A stretch of 60,533 bases of DNA from Prochloraceae cyanobacterium PL24a_bin.78 (GTDB lineage: Bacteria > Cyanobacteriota > Cyanobacteriia > Cyanobacteriales > JANQIW01), in the NCBI GenBank assembly GCA_028281945.1, contig JANQIW010000045.1:1-60533 (forward strand), written 5' to 3'. The notes beneath the pieces were generated by a model. The model had not been told where the DNA came from. It saw nothing but the letters and a program-made list of their open reading frames with translations, and did no database searches. How positions within the stretch are numbered: the first letter of the stretch is position 1; each line of letters begins with the position of its first letter. Both the position numbers and the translations under genes were made by a program. Below, piece after piece: positions 38,058 through 47,796 of this stretch.

Positions 38058-38323
38058 CAGAAAAAATCTCTTTCCTGTTGTTTTGGTTGAGATTCCCTTG
38101 TTAAAGCTTTCCCTTTCCAACCTCCTATAACTTCTTCAAAAAATCCTTTTTGCCATCCCTTATTTTCAGGAGTAATAATTGGCTCATCTTCTGATATATT
38201 TTCGGTTACATCTTCTAAAATAGCGGTAATTTCTTCTTCTATACTACGTTGATGCTGTTTAGAAAGATATTTTAATTTTTCTATTGTACTAGGTTTAATT
38301 CCTTGTAAAATTATTTTATTCAT
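38057..38323 (-). CDS. VapB/FitA-type antitoxin
   Basis: 88 aa. The N-terminus MNKIILQGIKPSTIEKLKYL reads as a ribbon-helix-helix DNA-binding domain, followed by an acidic linker and a C-terminal toxin-binding tail. Its TGA overlaps the ATG of the PIN toxin by one base. Expected to autoregulate the pair, as in the family. Confidence 0.82.
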   Translation of the reverse strand: MNKIILQGIKPSTIEKLKYLSKQHQRSIEEEITAILEDVTENISEDEPIITPENKGWQKGFFEEVIGGWKGKALTRESQPKQQERDFF

Positions 38324-38379
38324 TATTTTTATTAATTAGAATAAAAGTAAAAAGAGCAAGAGGGCAAAAGAGAAAAGGG

Positions 38380-40677
38380 CTAACTCTTCCTAAAACCGCA
38401 TGTCACACGAAAACCCGTGAGGTAGTTGACGTAGTAGTTGATGTTGCGCGAATAATAGTTGTTGCGGTAAGCGGAACGGCAGATCAAAGGATAGTCGTTC
38501 CAAGAACCGCTCCTCAGCAAGTATTGAGAATTATTTTTATTAGTATTTAACCAAGCATTCCCATCTACTGGTGCATCCCTATAATCTTTGTGCCAATTAT
38601 CGGCACACCATTCCAAAACATTACCGTGTAGATCATACAACCCAAATCCATTTGGTGGAAACTCCCCTACCTTTGTAGTTTCTTTCCGATAAACTCCTTT
38701 AGCCTCCTTACCATAGGTATCATTCCCATCATAATTAGCCAAATCCGTAGTGATAGTTTCTCCAAAATAAAATGGAGTTGTTGTTCCTGCGCGACAAGCA
38801 TATTCCCATTGCGCTTCTGTTGGTATTGTACACTCTTTTTGAATAATTTGAGAAAGTTTTTTACAAAAATTAACACAGTCATTCCAAGATACACATTCTA
38901 CAGGGCAATTCTCCCCTTTGAAATAGGATGGATTATTGCCCATGACAGCTTCCCATTGTGCCTGAGTTACAGGATATTTCCCCATCAAGAATGGCTGCAA
39001 TGTTACCCAATGTTGAGGGCTTTCACTATCCTTATGCCCTTTCTCACTTTCTGGGCTACCCATCAGGAATTTACCACCAGGGATATACACTAAATCCATA
39101 GTAACACCATTACCGAGATTTTCCCTCAGATATTGGGCTTCTTTATTTTCCTTTTTGATTATCTTCCCATAGATATCTACCGTCACTGTCTGGAATTTAA
39201 AAGTCTGGTATGGGAATAAATAAATTGAAAGCTTTTTCTTAGCAGAAGATAAAATACCTTGAAGCTCAATTAAAAGAGACTTATCGTCAATATCTGTCAA
39301 ACATTCTACCACTTTCTCTGCATATAGATAATTATCCTTTATATTTTGCCAATATTCTGACGTGTTCAAAAGTAACTGGATTCCTGTTTTAATATCTGTT
39401 AGAGAATCGAATTCTATTCCTTGCAACTCTAATCTCAATTTCAGAGATTTCTCTACTTCCAATTTTCCCCAAGATTTATCAGGTAATGCTTTGAGAGTAT
39501 CAGCAAATTCCAAAAGTAACTCTGCCATGATTTCCAGTCTTTCTTTTTCTAATGACTGATAGACATTCTGATACCCTAATAAAATTGATTGCATTAAATC
39601 TTGAGGAATATCTATTCCTGATTCATCTAGTGATAATTCTCCCAATAATTGAGGTAATTTTGGGGTAACATTTTCTCTTATCAAATGGTAACTATCTGCT
39701 ACCCATCCTGCGATTAAACAATTACAAGTTACTAAAAAGTCTCCAAAAGCTTCAAAATCTTCATCGTTAACTCGATAGCGACGAGGAAGATTAGTTATAT
39801 CAATACCCGCTGCTTCTAATGCCTCTTCCTGTTCAATAATTTCTAAGTTATAGGAATCTAATTCATTAATTGATTTAGGATCTTGTCCTAATTCAAGAAT
39901 TTTATCTCTAGTTTGCTTCCATATCTTAGCACGATTTCTAGCAGATTGATAAATCATTTCTCGAAAAGGCAAACGAGAAATTAAAGGTGAATAAGAATAA
40001 TTTTCTTGGTCCAATCCCCAAAAACCCATCTTTAAATTGAGATAATCTCCATCAATTTCTGACTCTAGAATTAAAATAGGCTCTGAGCGTAACATGGAAA
40101 ATAATGCTCTAATACTTGAACCACCATGATACCGATTACTATCCCATGCTCCATCTAATAACTCTACAGGACAAAGGCCATTGTTTAAAGAATAATTTTG
40201 GTGGAGAAATTGTCGCAATCCTTCAGCAAGATATTTCTCAATTCTGGGAAATTCTCCTTCTTTATCGGCAAATTTATCAAAATCTATACTAGGTGGCACG
40301 GGAATTATCCGCAATGGCAGGATATCATTACCTTGATGTGAAGTAAGAATTTGGGAAGGAATCATTCTTAGAGGCCAATTTTCAAATAATTTATTAGCTT
40401 CTATAGACTCTAAAGCTGTTTTCCTTTGCTCGGCTGCTATTTGGATTTGGGTTTGGCGATTGTATTTTGCTAGTTCTTGTTGTAATTCTTTCTGTCGCTC
40501 GAAGGCTATTCTATCCTTACGTTCTTGATTTTGCTGGCGTAATTCCTCTAATTCTCGATTTACGCTAATATTTCTTTCTGTCTGATAAACACTTACTACG
40601 GCATTAATTAGGGAACTAAAGATATTCCCTCCCACTCCGATTCCTTTTGATATTATTCTTGGATCTATTTCTGACAT
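38380..40677 (-). CDS. FGE-sulfatase/C-lectin protein, candidate DGR target
   Basis: 765 aa. Residues about 1-90 include a charged coiled coil (LEELRQQNQERKDRI). A long helical region of unknown family follows to about residue 510. The C-terminal 250 residues are a formylglycine-generating-enzyme-like domain: YIPGGKFLMGSPESEKG, LYDLHGNVLEWCADNW and LRSGSWNDYPLICRSAYRN. The final segment, RNNYYSRNINYYVNYLTGF, is where retroelement-diversified C-lectin proteins carry their variable residues. No signal peptide. Such proteins occur in bacterial signalling and defence; whether this one has enzyme activity is doubtful. It is close upstream of a toxin-antitoxin pair. Confidence 0.75.
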   Translation of the reverse strand: MSEIDPRIISKGIGVGGNIFSSLINAVVSVYQTERNISVNRELEELRQQNQERKDRIAFERQKELQQELAKYNRQTQIQIAAEQRKTALESIEANKLFENWPLRMIPSQILTSHQGNDILPLRIIPVPPSIDFDKFADKEGEFPRIEKYLAEGLRQFLHQNYSLNNGLCPVELLDGAWDSNRYHGGSSIRALFSMLRSEPILILESEIDGDYLNLKMGFWGLDQENYSYSPLISRLPFREMIYQSARNRAKIWKQTRDKILELGQDPKSINELDSYNLEIIEQEEALEAAGIDITNLPRRYRVNDEDFEAFGDFLVTCNCLIAGWVADSYHLIRENVTPKLPQLLGELSLDESGIDIPQDLMQSILLGYQNVYQSLEKERLEIMAELLLEFADTLKALPDKSWGKLEVEKSLKLRLELQGIEFDSLTDIKTGIQLLLNTSEYWQNIKDNYLYAEKVVECLTDIDDKSLLIELQGILSSAKKKLSIYLFPYQTFKFQTVTVDIYGKIIKKENKEAQYLRENLGNGVTMDLVYIPGGKFLMGSPESEKGHKDSESPQHWVTLQPFLMGKYPVTQAQWEAVMGNNPSYFKGENCPVECVSWNDCVNFCKKLSQIIQKECTIPTEAQWEYACRAGTTTPFYFGETITTDLANYDGNDTYGKEAKGVYRKETTKVGEFPPNGFGLYDLHGNVLEWCADNWHKDYRDAPVDGNAWLNTNKNNSQYLLRSGSWNDYPLICRSAYRNNYYSRNINYYVNYLTGFRVTCGFRKS
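38400..38512 (-). other. Candidate DGR variable region
   Basis: The last ~38 codons of the FGE/C-lectin gene are GC-rich and C-ending, unlike the rest of the gene. Many codons are AAC or differ from AAC only at one or both adenines: GAC, TAC, ATC, GTC, CTC. This is the signature left by adenine-specific mutagenesis from a template repeat. Constant-looking words (GGTTCTTGGAAC, TGCCGTTCCGCTTACCGC, GGTTTTCGT) flank the variable sites. No template repeat or DGR reverse transcriptase is in the window. Confidence 0.6.
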
Positions 40678-40730
40678 AATTTGAGTATTTTTTAAATTAA
40701 ATTACTAATTATTAGTGAGTTAATAATTCC

Positions 40731-41498
40731 TTAAGACTGGATTTTTCTTACTGGATTACCAGAAGCATAACAAAGTTCATAAGTGCCTTTCTCTAAACGA
40801 TGCTTAACAGCCACACGAAGATCGAAAACGAAACATTCTCCTTCCCACAAACTTTCCTCTTCTGGAATTTCCTCTAGATATTGAAGAATACCACCTTCGA
40901 GATGATATACCTCTTCAAAGCCTTGCTTTAACATTAAAGAAGTAGCTTTTTCACAGCGAATTCCTCCTGTACAAAATAAGGCAACTTTTTTATGTTGATT
41001 AGGATTTAAATTTTTCTCTATATACTCAGGAAATTCACCAAAGGATTCAGTATGAGGATTTTTTGCCCCTTTAAAAGAACCGATGGCAACTTCATAATCA
41101 TTTCGAGTATCAACCAAAGTCACATCAGGATCGGAAATTAATTGATTCCACTCTTTCGGTTTAACATAAATCCCCACCTTTTCATTGGGATCGATATTTG
41201 GAGCTTTTATGGTAATAATTTCTTTTTTCAAACGTACTTTCATGCGCTTAAAAGGCATAAAATCTACGGTAGTTTTTTTAAATTCTAAATCTTCAAAACC
41301 CGGAATTGAATGAAAAATCTCGATAATTCCCTCGATAACTTCAGGAAAACCAGCAATAGTTCCATTTATACCCTCATAAGCGAGTAAAATAGTTCCTTTC
41401 ACTCCGCCATTGAGACAATATTCTAATAGAGGATTTTTCCAATTAATATAATCAGGAAAAGAGACAAACTTATAAAATCTAGCAATAACAATCTTCAT
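40731..41498 (-). CDS. trhO: TrhO, tRNA uridine(34) hydroxylase (rhodanese family)
   Basis: About 255 aa from the ATG at 41496-41498 (MKIVIARFYKFV); the frame also opens at 41528. N-terminal UPF0176 domain with GVKGTILLAYEGINGTIAG, then a rhodanese domain with active-site Cys in ALFCTGGIRCEKA and the EGGILQYLE sequence. The family uses O2 to make 5-hydroxyuridine at tRNA position 34. Full length. Confidence 0.88.
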   Translation of the reverse strand: MKIVIARFYKFVSFPDYINWKNPLLEYCLNGGVKGTILLAYEGINGTIAGFPEVIEGIIEIFHSIPGFEDLEFKKTTVDFMPFKRMKVRLKKEIITIKAPNIDPNEKVGIYVKPKEWNQLISDPDVTLVDTRNDYEVAIGSFKGAKNPHTESFGEFPEYIEKNLNPNQHKKVALFCTGGIRCEKATSLMLKQGFEEVYHLEGGILQYLEEIPEEESLWEGECFVFDLRVAVKHRLEKGTYELCYASGNPVRKIQS

Positions 41499-41558
41499 TT
41501 TCTTACTAATTACTACACTATTCAACAAATTATTACATTAGAACCTAAAATTATAACA

Positions 41559-42929
41559 TCATAACTCTAAACATAGCTGCCTAAAGTCATCACCACGATG
41601 TTCAAAACTAGGATATTGATCGAAACTAGCACAAGCAGGAGATAATAATACCACATTACCCTGAACTTCTTTCGCCAATTCAAAAGCGCGTTTAACAGCC
41701 AAATCCATAGTATCTACTATGTGATAATCTGAGTAACCCTCATCAGCCAAACGCCTAGCAAAAGTTTCAGCGGCATCTCCTATCAATAATACTGCGGCAG
41801 CTTTTTTCTTAATACAATTAATCCAAGCTTTATCATCACCTTCTTTTGCTTCTCCACCTGCGATTAAAATTACAGGAGATTTCACCGCCTCCAAACCCAC
41901 CAATGCAGCATCATAATTAGTGGCTTTACTATCATTAATATAATCTACCCCGTCAATGGTGCAGATATATTCTAATCGATGGGGCACCCCTTTAAAAGTA
42001 GTCATCGCCTCAGCAATGGCCTTTTTATCAATCCCCGCCAAAGCCGCCACTGCTACAGCCATTAAAAGATTTTGAAGATTGTGTTGCCCTGGCATTTTAA
42101 ATAAAGCAACTGGCATAATCAATTGTCCAAAAGCTTTGATCCAAGCATCTTCAATGTAAATTCCTCGAGAAATATCTCCAAAATTATCATTATATCCATC
42201 TATACTAGTCCAATAAGGAGATTGCCATTCTTGACGATGGTTTCTTAAACAGGCATCATCATAATTGAATACTTGTTGACGAGAGCGTTGTAATAAACTT
42301 GCTTTAATTTGGTAATATCTTTCTAAAGTTTTGTGACGATTGAGATGATCAGGTGTAAATGTTGTCCATACTCCTATTTTAGGAGCTAAATCTTGAGATG
42401 ATTCTATTTGATAACTACTAATTTCTGCGATTACCCAATCCAAAGATTGTTGGTTTGATTGGGTTGAGGCAATAGCTAATTCACAAGCCGCACTACCGAT
42501 ATTTCCTACTGCCGGGGCATTTAACCCTGCGGTTTGAAAAATAGCTGCAACCAAAGCTGTAGTGGTAGTTTTGCCATTGGTGCCTGTGATTCCCACCCAG
42601 GGATATGCTTTGAGATAACGCCAAGCTAATTCTAATTCTCCAATAGTTTCTATGCCTAAGTTTCTAGCTTCTTCTAATGCTGCTAAATCCCAAGGCACAC
42701 CGGGGCTTACCACAATTAGATCTGGTTTTAAGTCTGGAGATTCTTTAGGTATAGTTAAGTTTTGTCCTAAAGTAACATTTATACCTTGTTGTTCTAATTC
42801 TTGTTTTGATTTTTTTAATTTTTCTGAAGTAGAGCCATCACAAATTGTTACTTTCCAACCATCTAATTTTAGTAATCGAGCAGCAGCAACTCCCGATCTT
42901 CCTAAGCCAATAATTTGAGCAAAAGCCAT
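41559..42929 (-). CDS. murD: MurD, UDP-N-acetylmuramoyl-L-alanine--D-glutamate ligase
   Basis: 456 aa, the D-Glu-adding step of peptidoglycan precursor synthesis. N-terminal [18 protein letters not shown]-binding [14 protein letters not shown], and the conserved [10 protein letters not shown] and [19 protein letters not shown] of Mur ligases. Normal length. It lies 30 bp downstream of the frame that opens trhO but on the same strand, so it is upstream of trhO in transcription. Confidence 0.95.
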   Translation of the reverse strand: MAFAQIIGLGRSGVAAARLLKLDGWKVTICDGSTSEKLKKSKQELEQQGINVTLGQNLTIPKESPDLKPDLIVVSPGVPWDLAALEEARNLGIETIGELELAWRYLKAYPWVGITGTNGKTTTTALVAAIFQTAGLNAPAVGNIGSAACELAIASTQSNQQSLDWVIAEISSYQIESSQDLAPKIGVWTTFTPDHLNRHKTLERYYQIKASLLQRSRQQVFNYDDACLRNHRQEWQSPYWTSIDGYNDNFGDISRGIYIEDAWIKAFGQLIMPVALFKMPGQHNLQNLLMAVAVAALAGIDKKAIAEAMTTFKGVPHRLEYICTIDGVDYINDSKATNYDAALVGLEAVKSPVILIAGGEAKEGDDKAWINCIKKKAAAVLLIGDAAETFARRLADEGYSDYHIVDTMDLAVKRAFELAKEVQGNVVLLSPACASFDQYPSFEHRGDDFRQLCLEL

Positions 42930-43287
42930 AGATTTAGTAATAGTATCTATAATAGTATTTCATTAATAGTATTTCATCTGAGGAATTAAAATTCCCAAAA
43001 CATTATAAATTTAAAATCACCATTAGTTAATATTTGAATGATAATTATGATTTTTTTAAAATTTAATCACACTTTTTAATTTGTGATGAATTAATTATTT
43101 TTTTGTTTTAACTGTCTTTATTTTTTCTTGGTTAAGGTTTTCCCAAGGTTAATCAGTAAGTTTCAAGGATTACTTTTCCTACAATTTATCTAAAATATTC
43201 TCAAAAAATTTGTGAGGCATTGCTGTTAATATTAATTACATTGCTATTATTAAGACTCCATATCTTATTATAACAGATTTTCTGTGT
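42930..43287. other. Intergenic stretch left of the repeat copy
   Basis: About 360 bp of T-rich sequence with no gene, tRNA or hairpin that I recognise. Together with the adjoining repeat and the 43455-43615 leader it makes the longest gene-free gap (686 bp) of the window, between the divergent murD and malQ genes. Confidence 0.4.
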
Positions 43288-43454
43288 CTAATATTAAGAA
43301 AGTCTTTGTTAATGATAGAGTTAAAATTTCCTAATTTTACGATAATTAAGAAAAACTTTTTTTCCTTAATCTCACTATCAAAACCTACTTCCCATTCCTC
43401 CCAATCCTCCCATTCTCCCCATTCCCAAGGAAACCATCTCTATCACTATTAAAA
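43288..43454 (-). repeat. Dispersed G-rich repeat element, copy C
   Basis: Inverted relative to copies A and B. On the minus strand it reads TTTTAATAGTGATAGAGATGG, then G-rich units (GGGAATGGGGAGAATGGGAG), TAGGTTTTGATAGTGAGATT, then AAGGAAAAAAAG, CTCTATCATTAA and CAAAGACTTTCTTAATATTAG. The right flank is the same as copies A and B, and its last block, through AAAGACTTTCTT and TATTAG, is shared with copy B. The G-rich core is shortest here. Confidence 0.8.
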
Positions 43455-43615
43455 GAAAGGGATATAAGTTTACTGATTCTTAATGATTCTGGGAAAAAAA
43501 CTAAAGTTATCTCTGACTGAAAATTTTTTGGTATATATTTATTTTGTACTTTGAATTAATTGGCTAGGATTTAAGGCGTAGATTCCTTAAAAAATAGCAA
43601 CTAAAATCTAATTTT

Positions 43616-45127
43616 ATGTTTGATAATCGAGCTAGCGGTATTTTATTGCATCCGATTTCTTTACCAAGTCGATTTGGTATTGGAGATTTAGGACCCGAAG
43701 CTTATAAGTTTGTAGATTTTTTATCTGCAAGTTCTCAACAAATATGGCAAATTTTACCACTTAGTCCTACAGGCTTTGGTAATTCCCCTTATTTAGCATA
43801 TTCTGCTTTAGCAGGAAATCCTTTATTAATTAGCCCAGAAAAATTACTTGAGGATGGCTTGCTAATGCAAGAAGAGATTGATGCTTTACCTCATTACCCT
43901 GTGGAGCGAATAGATTATGATTTGGTAATCAAAACCAAAATGCCTCTCTTAAAATTAGCAAGTGAGAAATTTAAAAGATTATCCGATCCTAACCAATGGA
44001 ACGATTTTAATAACTTTTGTGAACAGTATAGTTATTGGCTAGATGATTATGCTTTATTCATGGCGGTTAAAGAAGCTAATAACAATGAAAGTTGGCATCG
44101 TTGGGAACCCGGTATTTCTAAACGGCAACCTGAAGCCATGGAAGATTGGAAAAATCGTTTATCTGATGAGATTTTTCATCATAAATTTATGCAATTCCAG
44201 TTTTTTAAGCAATGGAAGAGCATTAAAGGATTTGCTAATGAGAAAGGAATTCAAATTTTAGGGGATATTCCTATCTATGTCTCACATGATAGTGTAGATG
44301 TTTGGTCAAATCGGGAGATATTTTGTTTAGACCTTCTCACAGGTGAAGCCTCTCAAATGGCTGGAGTACCACCAGATTACTTTAGTTCTACAGGACAATT
44401 GTGGGGAAATCCAGTTTACAATTGGGAAAAGTTGAGACAGGATAATTTTCAATGGTGGATCCGACGCATCAAGGGAATGCTGGAATACGTAGATTATATG
44501 CGGATCGATCATTTTAGAGGATTTCAAGCCTATTGGACAGTACCACAAGGAGAAACTACCGCTATCAATGGATGGTGGCAGGATGCCCCTGGGGAAGAGT
44601 TATTTAATACTATCAATCAAGAATTAGGAACCTTACCTATTGTTGCAGAAGATTTAGGTTTAATCACTCCAGAAGTAGAACATTTACGGGATAAATTCAA
44701 CTTCCCCGGTATGAAAGTACTTCATTTTGCTTTTGATTCCGATCGATCTAATCCTTTTTTACCATTTAACTACTACAATCGTAACTGTATCGTCTATACT
44801 GGAACACATGACAATGATACCACAATAGGTTGGTTCCAAGGAAGATCTCTAGAAGAAAAGTCAAGAGTAACAGATTATCTAGGACCTTTAGCACCTGAAA
44901 GTATTCATTGGAGTATGATTCGTTTAGCTATGTCATCTGTCGCCAATTTATCTATTGTTCCGGTACAGGATCTTTTAGGTTTGGGAGGATGGGCAAAAAT
45001 GAATTGTCCTGGTACTTTAGGTGATAACTGGTGTTGGCGTTATCGTCCAGGGGAATTAACTCAAGATCTCATCGATCGCCTGAGATACCTCACATATCTT
45101 TATGGAAGAGAACCTCGTAATTACTAA
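43616..45127 (+). CDS. malQ: MalQ, 4-alpha-glucanotransferase
   Basis: 503-aa GH77 amylomaltase (disproportionating enzyme), acting on glycogen-derived malto-oligosaccharides. The sequences GILLHPISLPSRFGIGDLG, YMRIDHFRGFQAYW (catalytic Asp), VAEDLGLITPEV (catalytic Glu) and YTGTHDNDTTIGWF are the family motifs. Full length. A hairpin at 45152-45190 follows the stop. Confidence 0.94.
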   Translation: MFDNRASGILLHPISLPSRFGIGDLGPEAYKFVDFLSASSQQIWQILPLSPTGFGNSPYLAYSALAGNPLLISPEKLLEDGLLMQEEIDALPHYPVERIDYDLVIKTKMPLLKLASEKFKRLSDPNQWNDFNNFCEQYSYWLDDYALFMAVKEANNNESWHRWEPGISKRQPEAMEDWKNRLSDEIFHHKFMQFQFFKQWKSIKGFANEKGIQILGDIPIYVSHDSVDVWSNREIFCLDLLTGEASQMAGVPPDYFSSTGQLWGNPVYNWEKLRQDNFQWWIRRIKGMLEYVDYMRIDHFRGFQAYWTVPQGETTAINGWWQDAPGEELFNTINQELGTLPIVAEDLGLITPEVEHLRDKFNFPGMKVLHFAFDSDRSNPFLPFNYYNRNCIVYTGTHDNDTTIGWFQGRSLEEKSRVTDYLGPLAPESIHWSMIRLAMSSVANLSIVPVQDLLGLGGWAKMNCPGTLGDNWCWRYRPGELTQDLIDRLRYLTYLYGREPRNY

Positions 45128-45151
45128 AATCTCAAATAAAGTATCAATATT

Positions 45152-45190
45152 AAACTTGATCCCCATAATTTTCATTGGTTGATCAAGTTT
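45152..45190 (+). terminator. Hairpin after malQ
   Basis: AAACTTGATC (45152-45161) and GATCAAGTTT (45181-45190) form a perfect 10-bp stem with a 19-nt loop, about 25 bp after the malQ stop and between two convergent genes. A following poly-T run is weak. Confidence 0.5.
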
Positions 45191-45276
45191 CCGTTGATTT
45201 TCATGAAGTGCAATAACTTATTCAAAGATAGATAATGGAAAAATGGTTGTGTAGAAACTAAACTTTGACACAACCC

Positions 45277-46074
45277 TTAAGATTCCTTTTTAGCGCGGAA
45301 TGTAACTTCTTCTACCTCTCCTGGTTTACCTAACTGTTTAGCTTGTCGATGGTTAAAACCAACCAACACACCCCCTGCATTGCCTGCTTTAATAGTTAAT
45401 CTATTGTTAGCAATCCAAGTGCGATGGGATCCTGAAGCTAGAGTTCCTTCAAACTCAACTTTGCCATCAACTACTACTTGTAACCAAGATTGATCTTTCA
45501 TGATAATATCAACCACTACTTGTTGATTATCTGAATCAATACGAGTTCCCCCAGATCCATCATCAAAAGCTGGAGAATAAAATGATTTTTCCTCTATATT
45601 ATGAGCAGTAGTTGTATTTAGATTAGAAGGTTCTAGTAAATTTGACAAACTTCTCACTGAAAACATAACTACTAGAATATAAAGTATATAAAGATGAATC
45701 GGTTTTAATTGAAAAGTAGGCTTTTGAAACCCAAATTTTAACCAAGAAATATATCTATTATTATAATTTGCTCCTATAGAAATAGGAAATTTTTGAGATA
45801 AATCTTTTCCATTTTCTCCTAAAAAATTAGCTATTTGTTTAATTAATTCTCTAATATAAATAGGTTCTGGTAATATTTCCAGATCACCTGTTTCAATAGC
45901 AACTATTAACCTTGCTTGTATTTTAGTTTTTTCCACCAACAAGGAAATAGGGATTCTTTTTTCTATCCGAATTTGTTGCAAATGTTGCCCTAATAAGATT
46001 AGTTTTTCATGTTGCTCTGTTTCCAGTTTAGATTTATTATTCCATCTTTTCATAGGCATTGTCCTCACCACCAT
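45277..46074 (-). CDS. RodZ-like protein: HTH, transmembrane helix, DUF4115
   Basis: 265 aa. The N-terminal cro-like helix-turn-helix (LGQHLQQIRIEKRIPISLL, then IQARLIVAIETGDLEILPEP) is followed by one transmembrane helix (LYILYILVVMFSV) and a C-terminal beta-domain with LQVVVDGKVEFEGTLASG, typical of RodZ/DUF4115. By family it helps to organise MreB and cell shape. Separated by 14 bp from the pseudouridine synthase gene upstream, on the same strand. Confidence 0.82.
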   Translation of the reverse strand: MVVRTMPMKRWNNKSKLETEQHEKLILLGQHLQQIRIEKRIPISLLVEKTKIQARLIVAIETGDLEILPEPIYIRELIKQIANFLGENGKDLSQKFPISIGANYNNRYISWLKFGFQKPTFQLKPIHLYILYILVVMFSVRSLSNLLEPSNLNTTTAHNIEEKSFYSPAFDDGSGGTRIDSDNQQVVVDIIMKDQSWLQVVVDGKVEFEGTLASGSHRTWIANNRLTIKAGNAGGVLVGFNHRQAKQLGKPGEVEEVTFRAKKES

Positions 46075-46088
46075 TTTTTTAATTAACT

Positions 46089-46829
46089 CTATAATTTAAC
46101 TCTATCTTTAAGAAAACATATTTCAGACTTTTTTAAATATCGGTATTTACCTACTTCTAATAAAGGTTTTTCTAGTTGAATATTGCCGATAGCAATACGA
46201 TGCAATTGTAAAACATCAAAGCCTAATTGATTAGCAATTTTACGAATTTGACGATTTCTACCTTCATGAAGTCCGATTTCTAACAAAGTTGTATTATTTT
46301 TGTATTTTAAAACAGATACCAAAGCAGGCAATGTTTTTTTTCCTAAAAGATCGATTCCTTCGCGCCATTGTGTCAAAGTTGCTTCACTAGGCCGGGAATT
46401 AATCCAAACATGGTAAGTTTTTAGTAAATGATACTTAGGGTGAGTTAGCCGAACGGTTAATTCTCCATCATTTGTTAAGATTAGGGCACCAGTAGATTCC
46501 CCATCGAGTCTCCCTACAGGATGTAATCCCTGATTTTTTCCTAGTTGAGGAGGCAATAAATCTAATACCGTCCTTCGCTTCTGGGGATCTCGACAAGTAC
46601 ATAATACACCTGCTGGTTTATTAAGTAAAATATATATTAATCTTGGTCTATTTTCGTAGTTAATGATTTTTCCATCAACTATTAATTGATCTACTAATGG
46701 ATTGGCTTTGTCTCCAATGGTGGCTATATTCCCGTTTAGTTTTACTCTCCCTAATTTAATCATCTCTTCTGCTTGTCTTCTAGAAGCAACTCCCCATTGA
46801 GATAGGATTTTTTGTATTCTTTGTTCCAT
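46089..46829 (-). CDS. RluB/RsuA-family pseudouridine synthase
   Basis: 246 aa. N-terminal S4 RNA-binding domain (QRIQKILSQWGVASRRQAEE), then the catalytic domain with GRLDGESTGALILTNDG carrying the catalytic Asp. C-terminal NRQIRKIANQLG. It modifies rRNA; the exact site cannot be told from the sequence. Upstream in the same unit as the RodZ-like gene. Confidence 0.88.
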   Translation of the reverse strand: MEQRIQKILSQWGVASRRQAEEMIKLGRVKLNGNIATIGDKANPLVDQLIVDGKIINYENRPRLIYILLNKPAGVLCTCRDPQKRRTVLDLLPPQLGKNQGLHPVGRLDGESTGALILTNDGELTVRLTHPKYHLLKTYHVWINSRPSEATLTQWREGIDLLGKKTLPALVSVLKYKNNTTLLEIGLHEGRNRQIRKIANQLGFDVLQLHRIAIGNIQLEKPLLEVGKYRYLKKSEICFLKDRVKL

Positions 46830-47013
46830 CTGTTTCTTCTTCTATATTATTCTAAGGATCTGAGTTTAAATACCAAGAGATTCTTTAGTTATTATTGAGA
46901 TAATTTTGTTAAAATTCCATAAATATTTTGGTTTTTTCTTTATACTAATTTTTAGTGTGGGAAATTAATCAAAAGTTTTATCTTACTCAATTTAATTTAT
47001 CAAAAATATTATT

Positions 47014-47739
47014 GTGACTTCTAAAAGAAAATTTATTAGTAAAATCTTGTCTTCTGCTTTAAAATTCTGGTTGCAACTGCAACTGGATAAATGTGAAGAC
47101 TTATTTTTAGCCATCGATGGCAATTCTCGGCAGCTTTTTTCTGGTTATATTCCCAAGGTTTTGTTGAATGCTTCTCGTGCTGTTTATCAAGGAATTCATT
47201 TAGATTCTGTTGAGTTAACGGGAGAAAATATCCGCATTAATTTAGGAGACATTCTTAAAGGGAAACCTCTTCGTTTGTTGGAAACTATTGATGTATTTAT
47301 GTCGGTGGTTTTTGAGGAAGTTTCTCTCAATTCTTCTTTCCAATCTCCATTATTGAGTCAAGGTTTAGGGGATTTTTTAGCACAGCTTTATACTAATTTA
47401 TCTGGAGATTCTAATTCTGATTTTATTTTAGAAAATTATCAGGTTTCTGATGGTGAAATTTTTATTAAAAAGGATAGTTTACGTTTAAAGCTTTTGATTT
47501 CTCAAAAGGATAATGAGTCCATTTATACTGGGATTATTAATACTAATTTGGCGATTTTAAATGGTCATATTTTAGTTTTTCAAGCTTTATCTATTCAAGG
47601 TTTTCCTTTTTTTGAGGATTCCGCTTTAGAAAATTTTCAAATAGATTTAGGTGATTTAGTGGATATTACTGAGTTTAAAACTGATGATGGTAAAATTTCT
47701 TGTGCTGGTAATTTGAAAGTTATGCCTGAAGTTGATTAG
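47014..47739 (+). CDS. DUF2993 (LmeA-like) lipid-binding protein
   Basis: 241 aa starting from GTG at 47014. DUF2993 architecture: SVELTGENIRINLGDILKG near residue 70 and a long beta-rich barrel continuing to IDLGDLVDITEFKTDDGK. The family is thought to bind lipids. No clear signal peptide here. Function unknown; it lies about 55 bp upstream of the ROCO gene on the same strand. Confidence 0.75.
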   Translation: MTSKRKFISKILSSALKFWLQLQLDKCEDLFLAIDGNSRQLFSGYIPKVLLNASRAVYQGIHLDSVELTGENIRINLGDILKGKPLRLLETIDVFMSVVFEEVSLNSSFQSPLLSQGLGDFLAQLYTNLSGDSNSDFILENYQVSDGEIFIKKDSLRLKLLISQKDNESIYTGIINTNLAILNGHILVFQALSIQGFPFFEDSALENFQIDLGDLVDITEFKTDDGKISCAGNLKVMPEVD

Positions 47740-47796
47740 GTTGTTATTTTACAAAGTTCGATCGAGTTATCTAATTATATAGATGAGTATATATCA

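Noticed and set aside
38057..38120. Longer N-terminus of the PIN toxin
   Set aside because: It lies inside the antitoxin gene; the TGATG junction and MIYLLDTN start fit better.
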